49,244 nucleotides of DNA from the NCBI RefSeq assembly GCF_002160765.1, contig NZ_NFLF01000024.1, positions 1-49,244 of the forward strand, written 5' to 3'. The first letter of the stretch is position 1; every line of letters begins with the position of its first letter. Below the pieces are notes generated by a model. It saw only the letters and a list, made by a program, of their open reading frames with translations. It ran no database searches and had not been told where the DNA came from. This document shows, piece after piece, positions 1 to 8,380 of the stretch. Made by a program: the position numbers and the translations under genes. The DNA comes from Lachnoclostridium sp. An138. Lineage in GTDB: Bacteria; Bacillota; Clostridia; Lachnospirales; Lachnospiraceae.

Positions 1-49
<49 letters not shown>

Positions 50-59
50 CTCAGCGTAT

Positions 60-1271
60 CTATACTACCTCTTTCTGTTCCTGTTTCCGCATTTTCTCCG
101 CGAAATCCATGATTTCGCGGACGCTCACGCCATCCATATAACGCTGGTAAAACGGCAGGATGTAGAACCAGAGCGGGCTGCTCTCTTCCAGACACGCGAT
201 CGTACCCAGCACCTGTCTGGCCTTCTCCATGCTCTGCTCCTCTCCCGATTCCCGAATATATTCATAGACGGCGCCGGCCGTACCCACGCTGATGAACACC
301 GGATAAATCCCATTTTCCAGGCAGAGCAGGGACGCGCCGGTCAGCCGGTCCGTGGGAGAAAGCTTCCGCTTCGGATCTCCGCCCACACGGCTGCAGGTAT
401 CCTTCAGCGCCCGGTTTTTGAACCGCATCAGAAGATCCTGAAAATGGCGGATCAGCGGTTCCACCGATACCCCATAGGCTCTGGAAAGCGCCAGGGCACT
501 TTCCAGCATTGCATTCTGCACAATGTTCTGAATACAGGGATCTTCAATCGCCTCAGAAATATAGTCCCTGTGGGTATAAAGTCCCAGATAGGCGCAGACC
601 GCATGGCCCATATTGTGTACAAACAGCTTTCTTCTGATATAAAAATCAAAGGGCTCAAAGGGAATCATATTCTGAATCTCCGGTATTCCGCCCTTGAAGG
701 CCGCCTTATCCACCGGGAGAAACCCGTACCGCTCCACGCAGACGCGTAAGGGATTTCCTGCCTTCATCTCCTCTGTCTGCACCGGCACCATCCTTCCGAT
801 GGACGCTTCCACCAGCCCGATATTCTGCTCAAACCAGGACGCTTCTTCCTCTGTCAGCTTTTCTTTGATCATCCCTTCCAGCACCTTGTTGGCGTCAAGC
901 AGATTTTCACAGATGATTATGTTCAGCGGACCGCCCTGCCTCTGCATTCTCTTCCGGATTCCTGCTGCCAGATTGGGAACAATATATTTCAGCACATTGA
1001 CGCCCACCGCCGTGGCCATAATATCTGCTTCCGCAATTGCTTCTGCGGCCGCTTCCTGATCGTTTCCATTTACCGCGCAGACGTTTGTCACCTCAATATC
1101 CTCATGGCCTTCGCTGGATACGATCCGCACCGGATATTTCTTCTCCCGGTTCAGCCCTTCGATGACCGGTTCCGCCACATCAATGAAGGTCACTTCATAG
1201 CCCGACATGGAAAACAGCATTCCGATAAAGCCGCGGCCGATATTGCCGCCTCCGTACATGACTGCTTTCAT
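60..1271 (-). CDS. Mannitol-1-phosphate 5-dehydrogenase family protein
   Basis: A 403-residue NAD(P)-dependent polyol or sugar-phosphate dehydrogenase of the long-chain mannitol dehydrogenase family. The N-terminus carries the dinucleotide-binding stretch GGGNIGRGFIG (residues 7-17), very like MtlD. The family catalytic pattern K-x4-N-x2-H is present as Lys215, Asn220 and His223. It is slightly longer than E. coli MtlD (about 382). It is the last gene of a five-gene sugar operon, 18 bases after the PfkB kinase. MtlD normally oxidises mannitol-1-phosphate to fructose-6-phosphate, but there is no mannitol PTS here and the companion isomerases suggest another polyol or uronate substrate. The family call is firm and the substrate is not. 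Confidence 0.88.
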   Translation of the reverse strand: MKAVMYGGGNIGRGFIGMLFSMSGYEVTFIDVAEPVIEGLNREKKYPVRIVSSEGHEDIEVTNVCAVNGNDQEAAAEAIAEADIMATAVGVNVLKYIVPNLAAGIRKRMQRQGGPLNIIICENLLDANKVLEGMIKEKLTEEEASWFEQNIGLVEASIGRMVPVQTEEMKAGNPLRVCVERYGFLPVDKAAFKGGIPEIQNMIPFEPFDFYIRRKLFVHNMGHAVCAYLGLYTHRDYISEAIEDPCIQNIVQNAMLESALALSRAYGVSVEPLIRHFQDLLMRFKNRALKDTCSRVGGDPKRKLSPTDRLTGASLLCLENGIYPVFISVGTAGAVYEYIRESGEEQSMEKARQVLGTIACLEESSPLWFYILPFYQRYMDGVSVREIMDFAEKMRKQEQKEVV

Positions 1272-1289
1272 TTTTCCATTTTCCTCCCA

Positions 1290-2291
1290 TCAGCCAAATC
1301 TGTCCCAGAGCTTCAGAACTTCTTCTGCCGTCCCTACTCCTTCTGAGGCCCCCGGCTCTGAAAGGGATGCCGCGGCAGCGCAGGTGCCAAGGCGGATGCT
1401 TTCCGGAAGCGCCCATCTCTTCTGCGCCCCATAAAGCACTCCCGCGCAGAAAGCGTCTCCCGCTCCCACCGTTCCCTTGATATAGCCTTCCGGCAGTCTG
1501 AGGCTTGACAGGCTCACATATCTGTTTTCTTCATCCAATCCGTATCCGCCCTCAGGACAGTGAATCACTGCCCATGTGGAGACACCCAGCTCTTTCATTC
1601 GTTCCAGGGCCTCTTTCATGTTTTCCGGATACAGTTTTTCACTCTCGTCCCTGAGTGGCACGCCCGTGATCTGCTGAGCTTCCAGTTCGTTGATCACGCA
1701 GTAATCGGTATACCGGAGAGCCGGAGGAACCAGCGTCCGGAAACGGTCTCCCGTCTCTGTCACCACATCGATGGAGGTCTTCAGACCCCGCCGCCGGGCT
1801 TCTGCCAGAAGCCGCGCCATCTTCGTTCCGTATTCCGCATCCTCCTGGTCAAGAGCGTCCAGCAGAAGAATATATCCCACATGCAGAAGCTCCGCGTCTA
1901 TTTTCTCCCAGTCGATAAAACTCTCATCAAAAAGAGCGTTTGCGCCCCGGTACTGAAAAAAGGTTCTGGCCTTTGTTCTGTTGTCACTCATAACCGCCGT
2001 AAAGGAGGTAGCCCCCTTTCGTCCAAGCAGGCTCAGGTCCACGTTCCTGTACTTCCCAAGCTGTTCCAGAATAAAATCGCCCTCCGCATCCTGGCCGATG
2101 ACGCCCAGGGCAGACAATGGCAGACTTTTGTCCATCCTGGCCAGATCGGTAACTACATTACAGACAGCCCCTCCCACGGAGCGGGTTATCCCCTCTGTGA
2201 TCGTCGTCAATTCACTCTGCCTGGGCCAGCGTTCTATGGGATAGGTGATGTCTACGACTAAATTTCCCGCCACACAGATTCCCTTCCGCAT
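1290..2291 (-). CDS. PfkB-family carbohydrate kinase
   Basis: A 333-residue ribokinase/PfkB-type sugar kinase that would phosphorylate a sugar or sugar derivative with ATP. The N-terminal glycine-rich region (GGAVCNV, from residue 40) matches the first PfkB signature. The C-terminal signature GTVGAGDAF (273-281) includes the catalytic base Asp279. It sits between the sugar isomerase/epimerase gene and the mannitol-dehydrogenase-like gene, all on one strand and probably one transcript. Substrate cannot be assigned; ribose, fructose, 2-keto-3-deoxygluconate and inositol-type sugars are all used within the family. The operon makes it the likely phosphorylation step of a catabolic route. Confidence 0.9.
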   Translation of the reverse strand: MRKGICVAGNLVVDITYPIERWPRQSELTTITEGITRSVGGAVCNVVTDLARMDKSLPLSALGVIGQDAEGDFILEQLGKYRNVDLSLLGRKGATSFTAVMSDNRTKARTFFQYRGANALFDESFIDWEKIDAELLHVGYILLLDALDQEDAEYGTKMARLLAEARRRGLKTSIDVVTETGDRFRTLVPPALRYTDYCVINELEAQQITGVPLRDESEKLYPENMKEALERMKELGVSTWAVIHCPEGGYGLDEENRYVSLSSLRLPEGYIKGTVGAGDAFCAGVLYGAQKRWALPESIRLGTCAAAASLSEPGASEGVGTAEEVLKLWDRFG

Positions 2292-2336
2292 GTTTTTCCC
2301 TCCTGCCTCTGCTTTTTCCTTCCTGCAGAATCCGCG

Positions 2337-2360
2337 TGCCAGGGGCGCACGCCCCCGGCA
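2337..2360 (-). other. Intercistronic GC hairpin
   Basis: An inverted repeat TGCCAGGGGC / GCCCCCGGCA with one mismatch and a 4-base loop lies between the isomerase and kinase genes. No T-run follows on the minus strand, so it more likely stabilises or processes mRNA than terminates it. Confidence 0.45.
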
Positions 2361-2377
2361 CAGCGGAATTTCCTGTC

Positions 2378-3379
2378 TTACTCGTTTTTCAGCGCATCGT
2401 CAAAAGCGAAATCAGAAGCCGAGAAATTGATCTGCTTTGTAAACTCGCAGGCCTCCGTTCCTCCGAATACACGCTCCATTCCACTGTCTTCCCACTCGAT
2501 AGACAGCGGCCCTGTGTAGCCCTTCTGATTCAGCACACGGATGATATTATCAAAATCCACGTCTCCATGGCCCGGAGAAACAAAATTCCAGCCTCTTCTC
2601 TGATCCCCAAAGGTAATATGGGAACCGAGAATTCCGTTTCTTCCATTCAGATTCAGTTTTGCGTCTTTGATATGTACATGGTATACCCTGTCTGCAAAAT
2701 CAAAGAGGAACATGGCCGGATCTACTCCCTGCCAGATCAGGTGGCTGGGATCGAAATTGATTCCAAGGGTGGGCCTCCACTCAAAGGTATCCAGCAGCTT
2801 CTTCGTGCTCCAGTAGTCAAAAGCAATCTCGGTGGGATGCACCTCAAGGGCAAGCTTCACGCCGCATTTATCATATTCGTCCATAATCGGCGTCCAGAGT
2901 TCCTTTACCTTCTGATACCCCTCTTCCACCATTTCTTCAGAAGTCTGAGGGAAGGAGTACCAGAATTTCCATATGGGGGAGCCCATAAAGAAAGTCACCA
3001 CATCCACGCCCAGATTTTTCGCTGCATGGGCCATAATCTTCATCTCTTCCACAGCCCATTTCTGAATCTCATCCGGTTTTCCCGCAAGAGCAGAAGGCGC
3101 AAAGCCGTCCAGACGCGGATCGTAAGCCCACGGAAGGGAATCCGATACACACTGTCCGGTCAGGTGCGCGCTGATGGCCCAGCAGCCCAGATCGTATTTT
3201 GCCAGAGTTTCTCTGATTTCTGCAGCGTAAGCCGGAGTCTCTGCCATCTTCGCCGCATTGAAGTGAGCGTCTTTGGCCAGCTCCAGTCCCTCGTATCCCA
3301 TCTGCTGCGCGAGCCTACAGATCTCTTCCAGCGGAAGATCACCCCATTGAATCGTAAAAAGCGTTACCGGTCTTGCCAT
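2378..3379 (-). CDS. Sugar phosphate isomerase/epimerase (TIM barrel)
   Basis: A 333-residue AP-endonuclease-2-like TIM barrel of the IolE / tagatose-epimerase superfamily, which interconverts keto sugars or dehydrates inosose using a divalent metal. Candidate metal ligands are in the expected order: Glu179 (LALEVHP), Asp210 and His213 (NFDPSH), His236 (YHVHIKD) and Glu295 (LSIEWED). It lies 18 bases after the Gfo/Idh/MocA gene in a single-strand operon. A pairing of this family with a Gfo/Idh oxidoreductase is typical of oxidise-isomerise routes for inositols and unusual glycosides. The exact reaction is not readable from sequence. Confidence 0.87.
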   Translation of the reverse strand: MARPVTLFTIQWGDLPLEEICRLAQQMGYEGLELAKDAHFNAAKMAETPAYAAEIRETLAKYDLGCWAISAHLTGQCVSDSLPWAYDPRLDGFAPSALAGKPDEIQKWAVEEMKIMAHAAKNLGVDVVTFFMGSPIWKFWYSFPQTSEEMVEEGYQKVKELWTPIMDEYDKCGVKLALEVHPTEIAFDYWSTKKLLDTFEWRPTLGINFDPSHLIWQGVDPAMFLFDFADRVYHVHIKDAKLNLNGRNGILGSHITFGDQRRGWNFVSPGHGDVDFDNIIRVLNQKGYTGPLSIEWEDSGMERVFGGTEACEFTKQINFSASDFAFDDALKNE

Positions 3380-3397
3380 CCTTTTGTCCTCCTCTCT

Positions 3398-4534
3398 CTA
3401 TACTTCTACCCACACGTTTCCTTTTGCGTTGCTTTCCAGACAGGCCTCCACATATTTCAGTCCGGCCACGCCTTCTTCTATCGTCGGATAATCGATGAGC
3501 TCCGGCGTGAAATGTCCTTCCTTTTTCGCCTTCACACAGGCCCCGAAACTGTCATAGAGATTTCCCATGGCCTCCAGCCATCCCTCCGTATGACCAGAGG
3601 GCAGTCGTCCGTACTTTGCCGCATCCGGCGTTACAGCTCCATAACCGCGCTTTACAGAGCGGGCAATGCCGTCTTCCCGGATCAGAATCACTTCTTCCGG
3701 ATTTTCCTGGAACCACAGAAGCGTACCCTTGGAGCCGTAGATCCGGAGCCGCAGGCTGTTGTCACAGCCGATGGCAAACTGGCTGGTCCAGTTGATTCCG
3801 GTGGCGCCTCCCTCATATTCCACCAGAATCTGATCGTTGTCGTCCAGCTTCCGCCCGGGAACGACCACATCCATCTTTGCCAGCACCCGCTTGATTTTCA
3901 GCCCGGTCACAGTGGCCACGGCATTTTCCACATGAGTTCCCAGATCTCCCAGGCAGTTCACTCTTCCAGACTGGGCGGGATCACAGCGCCATTCTCCCTG
4001 CTTGCCGCCCCAGCTGTTTTCATCGTAAAGCCAGCCCTGCGGATATTCTGCCATCACAGTACGAATCGTTCCGATCTCTCCGTTTTTCACCAGGTCCCGC
4101 ATATATTTCATCGTTACATGACCTGTATAGGTATAGGTCACCATAAAGAGAAGATCCTTTTCATCCGCCGTCTTCTTCAGATCCTCCGCCTCCTGAACCG
4201 TAGTAACCAGAGGCTTGTCGCAGGCCACATGAATTCCTGCTTCCAGAAAAGCCTTCGCAATGGCGTAATGGGTATTGTTGGGCGTCACAATCACAACAAA
4301 ATCGATCCCGTCCTCCCGCGCAGCTTCTGCCTCCGCCATCTCCTGATAGCTGGCATAGCAGCGCTCCGGCTCCAGTCCCAGCGCTTTTCCCTGTTCCAGC
4401 GTCTTCTCCGGTGTTCTGGAGAAGCAGCCTGCCACAAGCTCTGCTGTTCCGTCCAGACTGACTGCCTTTCTGTGAGCGTCTCCAATGAAGGCTCCGGGGC
4501 CTCCGCCGACCATTCCATACCTAAGCTTTGCCAT
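3398..4534 (-). CDS. Gfo/Idh/MocA family oxidoreductase
   Basis: A 378-residue NAD(P)-dependent sugar or cyclitol oxidoreductase. The Rossmann fold opens with GMVGGGPGAFIG (residues 7-18). The catalytic Lys107 sits in the usual CDKPL motif, and the Asp-x3-His pair is Asp197/His201 in GDLGTHVEN. Length and the C-terminal beta-sheet region fit the family. Gene order with two TIM-barrel isomerases and a PfkB kinase suggests it oxidises the starting sugar, for instance at C3 or C2, before isomerisation. Myo-/scyllo-inositol, levoglucosan, 1,5-anhydrofructose and C-glycoside sugars are all used by relatives, so the substrate stays open. Confidence 0.9.
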   Translation of the reverse strand: MAKLRYGMVGGGPGAFIGDAHRKAVSLDGTAELVAGCFSRTPEKTLEQGKALGLEPERCYASYQEMAEAEAAREDGIDFVVIVTPNNTHYAIAKAFLEAGIHVACDKPLVTTVQEAEDLKKTADEKDLLFMVTYTYTGHVTMKYMRDLVKNGEIGTIRTVMAEYPQGWLYDENSWGGKQGEWRCDPAQSGRVNCLGDLGTHVENAVATVTGLKIKRVLAKMDVVVPGRKLDDNDQILVEYEGGATGINWTSQFAIGCDNSLRLRIYGSKGTLLWFQENPEEVILIREDGIARSVKRGYGAVTPDAAKYGRLPSGHTEGWLEAMGNLYDSFGACVKAKKEGHFTPELIDYPTIEEGVAGLKYVEACLESNAKGNVWVEV

Positions 4535-4576
4535 TTTCCGTCCTCTCCTTTCCTCTCTCTTTTCCTCACGCTCTGT

Positions 4577-5611
4577 CTATTTCAGACCCATCAAAAGCTC
4601 CATCACATACATTTCCAGTCCTTCAAAATCTCTGTTTTCCACACATTTCTTCTGGAATTCATAATCAAAACGGTCTACCTTTTCCTCCAGGGCCCTGAAG
4701 ATTTTCAGGCTGTTTTCCAGATGCTTATAGCTGTCCTCATCCGTCGTGGTCCGAATGGCTTTCACATCCAGCCCCACATACTCCCCATGTTCTCCATATC
4801 CGTTCTCTTTCAGAACCTTTACCTGATTAAAGGCAGCACGCAGATTCTCCACGCCAAAGCTCTTATCCTGATCGTATTTCATTCCGTTCTGATCATTCAG
4901 GTGCACCGTCATCAGCTTGCCCATAGCCAGCGCAAAGCCAATCTCATGAGCCGGGTCAAGGCCTGCCAGTACCGCATGGGCGCTCTCCAGATTTCCTCCT
5001 ACCCGGGAAGGATCGATGGTCGCCGCGGACACCGCCATGACGTGCCCCATGGTTCCGCAGATACTCCGGTCAATGGGCTCATTGGGCTTTGGCTCGATGC
5101 AGATCCGGATGGTCTTATCATACTCCAGCATCTTGTTGATTGCCTCAATCAGCATCTTCGTGGCCCACACCGGGGACTTGGACTCCGCGCAGAGGGTTCC
5201 TTCGCGGGCCAGCCACAGTACAATCAGATCACAGCCCAGCTCTCTGGCAATATCAATCGAACGATACGCCCTCCACATGGCATACTCTCTGTCTTCCGCC
5301 CGGGTACTCATAAAACCGCCGTCTATCGTATGGGAATCCATCCAGAGGCGGGGAGCCACAAACTCCGCTGCCAGTCCGTATTTATCCAGCAGCGCTTTCA
5401 TTTCCCGTGCTTTTTCCCTGATCTCTTCTTCCGTGTATTGATTGATGTTCGGAACCGCGTCGTCATCGTGAAACTGAACCGCAGAAAATCCCAGCTCGGC
5501 AAATTTTTTAAATTTTTCCTCAATGGGAATATCTTTTCTGGTTTCTGGACCGTAGGAGTCTGCTCCCGGATGTATGTTCCATGGTCCTACGGAAAATCTG
5601 AATCTGGACAT
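4577..5611 (-). CDS. Class I-like xylose isomerase homologue
   Basis: A 344-residue TIM barrel whose motifs follow the short class I (actinobacterial-type) xylose isomerases rather than the ~440-residue class II form usual in Firmicutes. Conserved points include FHDDD (His48), Trp133, EPKPNEP (Glu173, Lys175), Glu209/His212, YDQD (Asp247, Asp249) and Asp282. One metal-1 ligand position, normally Asp in the HxDLNGQ segment, is His237 here (VHLNDQNG). Start chosen at 5611 because an AAAGGAGG ribosome site (5620-5627) lies 8 bases upstream. It is the first gene of the operon. It may isomerise a non-xylose sugar. Annotation pipelines may simply call it a TIM-barrel or sugar isomerase protein. Confidence 0.82.
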   Translation of the reverse strand: MSRFRFSVGPWNIHPGADSYGPETRKDIPIEEKFKKFAELGFSAVQFHDDDAVPNINQYTEEEIREKAREMKALLDKYGLAAEFVAPRLWMDSHTIDGGFMSTRAEDREYAMWRAYRSIDIARELGCDLIVLWLAREGTLCAESKSPVWATKMLIEAINKMLEYDKTIRICIEPKPNEPIDRSICGTMGHVMAVSAATIDPSRVGGNLESAHAVLAGLDPAHEIGFALAMGKLMTVHLNDQNGMKYDQDKSFGVENLRAAFNQVKVLKENGYGEHGEYVGLDVKAIRTTTDEDSYKHLENSLKIFRALEEKVDRFDYEFQKKCVENRDFEGLEMYVMELLMGLK

Positions 5612-5628
5612 ATGTCTGACCTCCTTTA

Positions 5629-5656
5629 TATATTGTACTAATATAAATACAATATA
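5629..5656 (-). promoter_or_regulatory. AT-rich dyad in operon leader
   Basis: A perfect 9-base inverted repeat, TATATTGTA / TACAATATA with a 10-base loop, lies immediately upstream of the ribosome site of the isomerase gene. It could be an operator for the neighbouring AraC protein or a weak leader hairpin. No clear -35/-10 pair could be fixed around it. Confidence 0.45.
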
Positions 5657-5744
5657 GTATGAAAGGCGGATGGACGCATTGCTTATCTTAACTTTTCCCA
5701 CAGATTAATTTGCTGTTTTCTCCCTGAAGCTTTTTCTCCCCATA

Positions 5745-5800
5745 CAAAAAGGACGCCCCTGAAAAGACTGAAAAGTCTTCTCTGCAGGCGTCTTTCTGAC
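5745..5800 (-). terminator. Terminator of the AraC gene
   Basis: A long imperfect stem (GACGCC...GGCGTC outer arms, AAGACT-TTTC-AGTCTT inner hairpin) followed on the minus strand by TTTTT. It ends transcription of the AraC-type gene, so the sugar operon should have its own promoter in 5612-5745. Confidence 0.75.
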
Positions 5801-5815
5801 ACTCATTGATTTTCT

Positions 5816-6757
5816 CTATCTTCCATACCGCTCTTCCGCAATTTTCAGAATCTCCAGACTGTCCTCTGTGGAACAGAAGGTCTGTGTATTGATCACATCC
5901 TCCTCTTTCCTGTCTCTTAAAACTGAGATTTCATGGCTGCTTCTGTATTCCATGGGAGTATAGCCAAGCTGTTTTTGATAGATCTTATTCAGATAGCGGT
6001 AATCGGAAAATCCGCACTCCATGCAGATCTCCGTGATGCTTCTGTTTGTCTGCTCCACCATCTTTCTGGCACGCTCAAACCGCCGCAGAGCGATGTATTC
6101 CTGAAAGGAAATCCCCAGCATTTCCCTGAAAAAATGAGACAGATAGTAGACAGAAAGGCCCTCAAGCTCAGATATATCCGAAAGCAGCAGCTTCTCCGTA
6201 AAGTGGTTCTCCACGTAGTCCATGATACGGCTCATCCGCTTCCCCTTCGTATAACGCTCTGATTTTTCCTTTTCCGAAATCAGATGGCAGGGCTGGCTGC
6301 GCAGCAGTTCCCCGAAAAATTCCGACAGATAGGCCATGCAAAAGAATTCATATCCTTCCTCCTTTTTCAGATATGCGGAAGCAAGCTTTAAAATCAGCGA
6401 CTGCATTCTTCTCCTCAGCTGCTTATCTCCGTCTGCCAAAGCAATGCTTCCAAACTCCAGTCTTGAAATTTCCGGATAAATCCTTTTATAGAAACCGGAA
6501 GCCACCTGCACAGAAAGGATCAGGGAATTCTCCGTCAGACCATGGAGCTCATGAGTCTGCCGGGGATTGAATAAAATCAAATCTCCCTTTCGGAAGTCCT
6601 GTCTCTGCCGGTTCGTATAGACCGCGACTTCTCCGGAAAGAATCATGCAGATCTCAAACTCCCGATGCATATGGGGACACCGGTATGTCATCTCTACCAG
6701 AAAAATATTCAAATCCTCAATCTGGGAATGTTCCACGATTTCATACTCTTCCTTCAT
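5816..6757 (-). CDS. AraC-family transcriptional regulator
   Basis: A 313-residue regulator. Residues about 15-110 form an AraC-type cupin sensor (HMHREFEICMILSGE, then RKGDLILFNPRQTHEL, the usual ligand-binding jelly-roll motifs). Residues about 185-280 hold the double helix-turn-helix domain, ending in the characteristic CGFSDYRYLNKIYQKQLGYTP-like stretch. It is encoded upstream of, and on the same strand as, the sugar operon but separated by a terminator. The layout is that of a dedicated activator responding to the sugar or an intermediate. About 45 residues follow the DNA-binding domain and have no clear function. Confidence 0.93.
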   Translation of the reverse strand: MKEEYEIVEHSQIEDLNIFLVEMTYRCPHMHREFEICMILSGEVAVYTNRQRQDFRKGDLILFNPRQTHELHGLTENSLILSVQVASGFYKRIYPEISRLEFGSIALADGDKQLRRRMQSLILKLASAYLKKEEGYEFFCMAYLSEFFGELLRSQPCHLISEKEKSERYTKGKRMSRIMDYVENHFTEKLLLSDISELEGLSVYYLSHFFREMLGISFQEYIALRRFERARKMVEQTNRSITEICMECGFSDYRYLNKIYQKQLGYTPMEYRSSHEISVLRDRKEEDVINTQTFCSTEDSLEILKIAEERYGR

Positions 6758-6790
6758 GTCTTCCCTCCAGACAGGCTTTTCTGCATTGAA

Positions 6791-6819
6791 CGGACAGGAA
6801 AAGCATCTTTCCCTGTCCG
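6791..6819 (-). terminator. Hairpin at end of the liv operon
   Basis: CGGACAGG / CCTGTCCG arms extended by an A/T-rich inner stem lie 73 bases past the stop of the last importer gene. The following T-tract is weak (TTCA), so termination efficiency is uncertain. Confidence 0.55.
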
Positions 6820-6891
6820 GAGCGATACTGCGGGCATATCGCGCAAAAAGAGCGACACAGACTTCTCATATGCCGCCCTTCCCTATCCATT

Positions 6892-7602
6892 TTATTCACC
6901 CAGATAGGCTTTTTTCACCTGTTCATTATCCAGCAGATCCTTCGCATTGCCTTCCAGCACAATCCGTCCTGTCTCCAGAACATATCCTCTGTCTGCGATA
7001 GAGAGCGCCTTCTTCGCGTTCTGCTCCACCAGAAGCACCGTGGTGCCGCTTTTGCTGACCTCCTGAATGATATCAAAAATTTCATTTACAAAGATGGGGG
7101 AAAGACCCATGGAGGGCTCGTCCATCAGGATAATCTTCGGGTGGGACATAAGCGCCCGTCCCATAGCCAGCATCTGCTGCTCACCGCCTGACAGCGTACC
7201 CGCGATCTGATTCTTTCTTTCTTCCAGACGTGGAAAACGCTTATATACCCGAATCAGAGTCTCCTCTATCTCTTCCTTATCTTTTCTTGTAAAAGCGCCC
7301 AGCTTCAGGTTATCCAGAACAGAAAGCTGTGCGAATACACGCCGTCCCTCAGGAACATGGGCCATGCCCATGGACACGATCTTGTGGGCCGGAACGTGGG
7401 TAATCTCCTGTCCCTCGAAGAAAATCTGGCCCTTCTTCGGAGAAATCAGGCCTGTAATAGTCTGAAGCGTCGTCGTCTTTCCGGCGCCGTTAGCTCCGAT
7501 CAGAGCGATTACCTCTCCTTCATTGACCTCAAAAGAAATTCCTTTTATAGCCTGAATCACGCCATAAAATACTTCTATATCCTTGACTTCCAGCATTGCC
7601 AT
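6892..7602 (-). CDS. livF: Branched-chain amino acid ABC transporter ATPase LivF
   Basis: A 236-residue cytoplasmic ATPase of the high-affinity leucine/isoleucine/valine importer. Walker A GANGAGKTT is near residue 37, the signature LSGGEQQ near 138 and Walker B ILMDEPSMGLSP near 157-168. The MGLSPIFV run after Walker B is typical of LivF. It is the last gene of the livJHMGF-type cluster, 15 bases after livG. It pairs with LivG to power uptake through LivH/LivM. Some homologues transport urea or other amides, but the gene order and motifs favour branched-chain amino acids. Confidence 0.93.
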   Translation of the reverse strand: MAMLEVKDIEVFYGVIQAIKGISFEVNEGEVIALIGANGAGKTTTLQTITGLISPKKGQIFFEGQEITHVPAHKIVSMGMAHVPEGRRVFAQLSVLDNLKLGAFTRKDKEEIEETLIRVYKRFPRLEERKNQIAGTLSGGEQQMLAMGRALMSHPKIILMDEPSMGLSPIFVNEIFDIIQEVSKSGTTVLLVEQNAKKALSIADRGYVLETGRIVLEGNAKDLLDNEQVKKAYLGE

Positions 7603-7617
7603 AACTACTCGTTCCTC

Positions 7618-8376
7618 CTATTCTCCAAGGTAAGCCGCGATGACCTTCGGATCGTTCAGTACCGCCGTGGTCTCGCCCTCTGCCAGGATCTGTCCGAAAT
7701 TCAGAACCGTCAATCTCTCACAGATGCCGGACACCAGTTTCATATCATGTTCAATCAGAAGAATAGTCATGTGGAACTCATCCCGCACAAAACGGATGGT
7801 CTTCATCAGTTCCTGCGTCTCATTGGGGTTCATGCCCGCCGCAGGCTCATCCAGAAGCAGCAGTTTCGGATCAGTCGCCAGCGCTCTGGCGATCTCCAGC
7901 TTTCTCTGCTGCCCGTAAGGCAGATTGGAAGCTTTATAGTACGCTTCCTTATCCAGACCGAATACTTTCAAAAGTTCCATGGCCCGCTCATTCATTTCCT
8001 TTTCCACCCGATAATATTTCGGCAGACGCAGAATGCCTGTCAAAGTGGAATAAGGATGATGGTTGTGAAGTCCTGCCTTCACGTTGTCCAGAACGGTCAG
8101 TTCACTGAAGAGACGGATATTCTGAAAGGTACGGGCTATGCCGTGTCTGTTGATCTCTATGGTCTTTTTCCCGGTAATATTCTCCCCGTCCAGCATGATA
8201 TAACCATCCGTAGGTTTATATACTCCTGTCAGCAGGTTGAAAATCGTCGTCTTTCCCGCACCATTGGGTCCAATCAGACCGTACAGCTCGCCCTGCTCAA
8301 TAGTCAGGTTAAAATCGTCTACAGCACGCAGGCCTCCGAAGGAGATTCCCAGATTTTTTACTTCCAGCAGTGCCAT
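7618..8376 (-). CDS. livG: Branched-chain amino acid ABC transporter ATPase LivG
   Basis: The second ATPase of the importer, about 252 residues from the chosen start. Walker A is GPNGAGKTT, the signature region reads LPYGQQRKLEIARALA, and Walker B is LLLLDEPAAGMNP, where AAGMNP is characteristic of LivG. An upstream in-frame start at 8409 would overlap livM. The start at 8376 has AAGGAGG about 10 bases upstream and begins 4 bases after the livM stop, so I prefer it. The C-terminal segment of about 20 residues after the His-switch matches the LivG extension. Confidence 0.93.
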   Translation of the reverse strand: MALLEVKNLGISFGGLRAVDDFNLTIEQGELYGLIGPNGAGKTTIFNLLTGVYKPTDGYIMLDGENITGKKTIEINRHGIARTFQNIRLFSELTVLDNVKAGLHNHHPYSTLTGILRLPKYYRVEKEMNERAMELLKVFGLDKEAYYKASNLPYGQQRKLEIARALATDPKLLLLDEPAAGMNPNETQELMKTIRFVRDEFHMTILLIEHDMKLVSGICERLTVLNFGQILAEGETTAVLNDPKVIAAYLGE

Positions 8377-8380
8377 TTTT

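Noticed and set aside
2336-5641. A 1101-codon open frame on the plus strand
   Set aside because: It lies antisense to three well-supported enzyme genes, has no recognisable family motif and no ribosome site; it is a shadow of GC-rich coding on the other strand.
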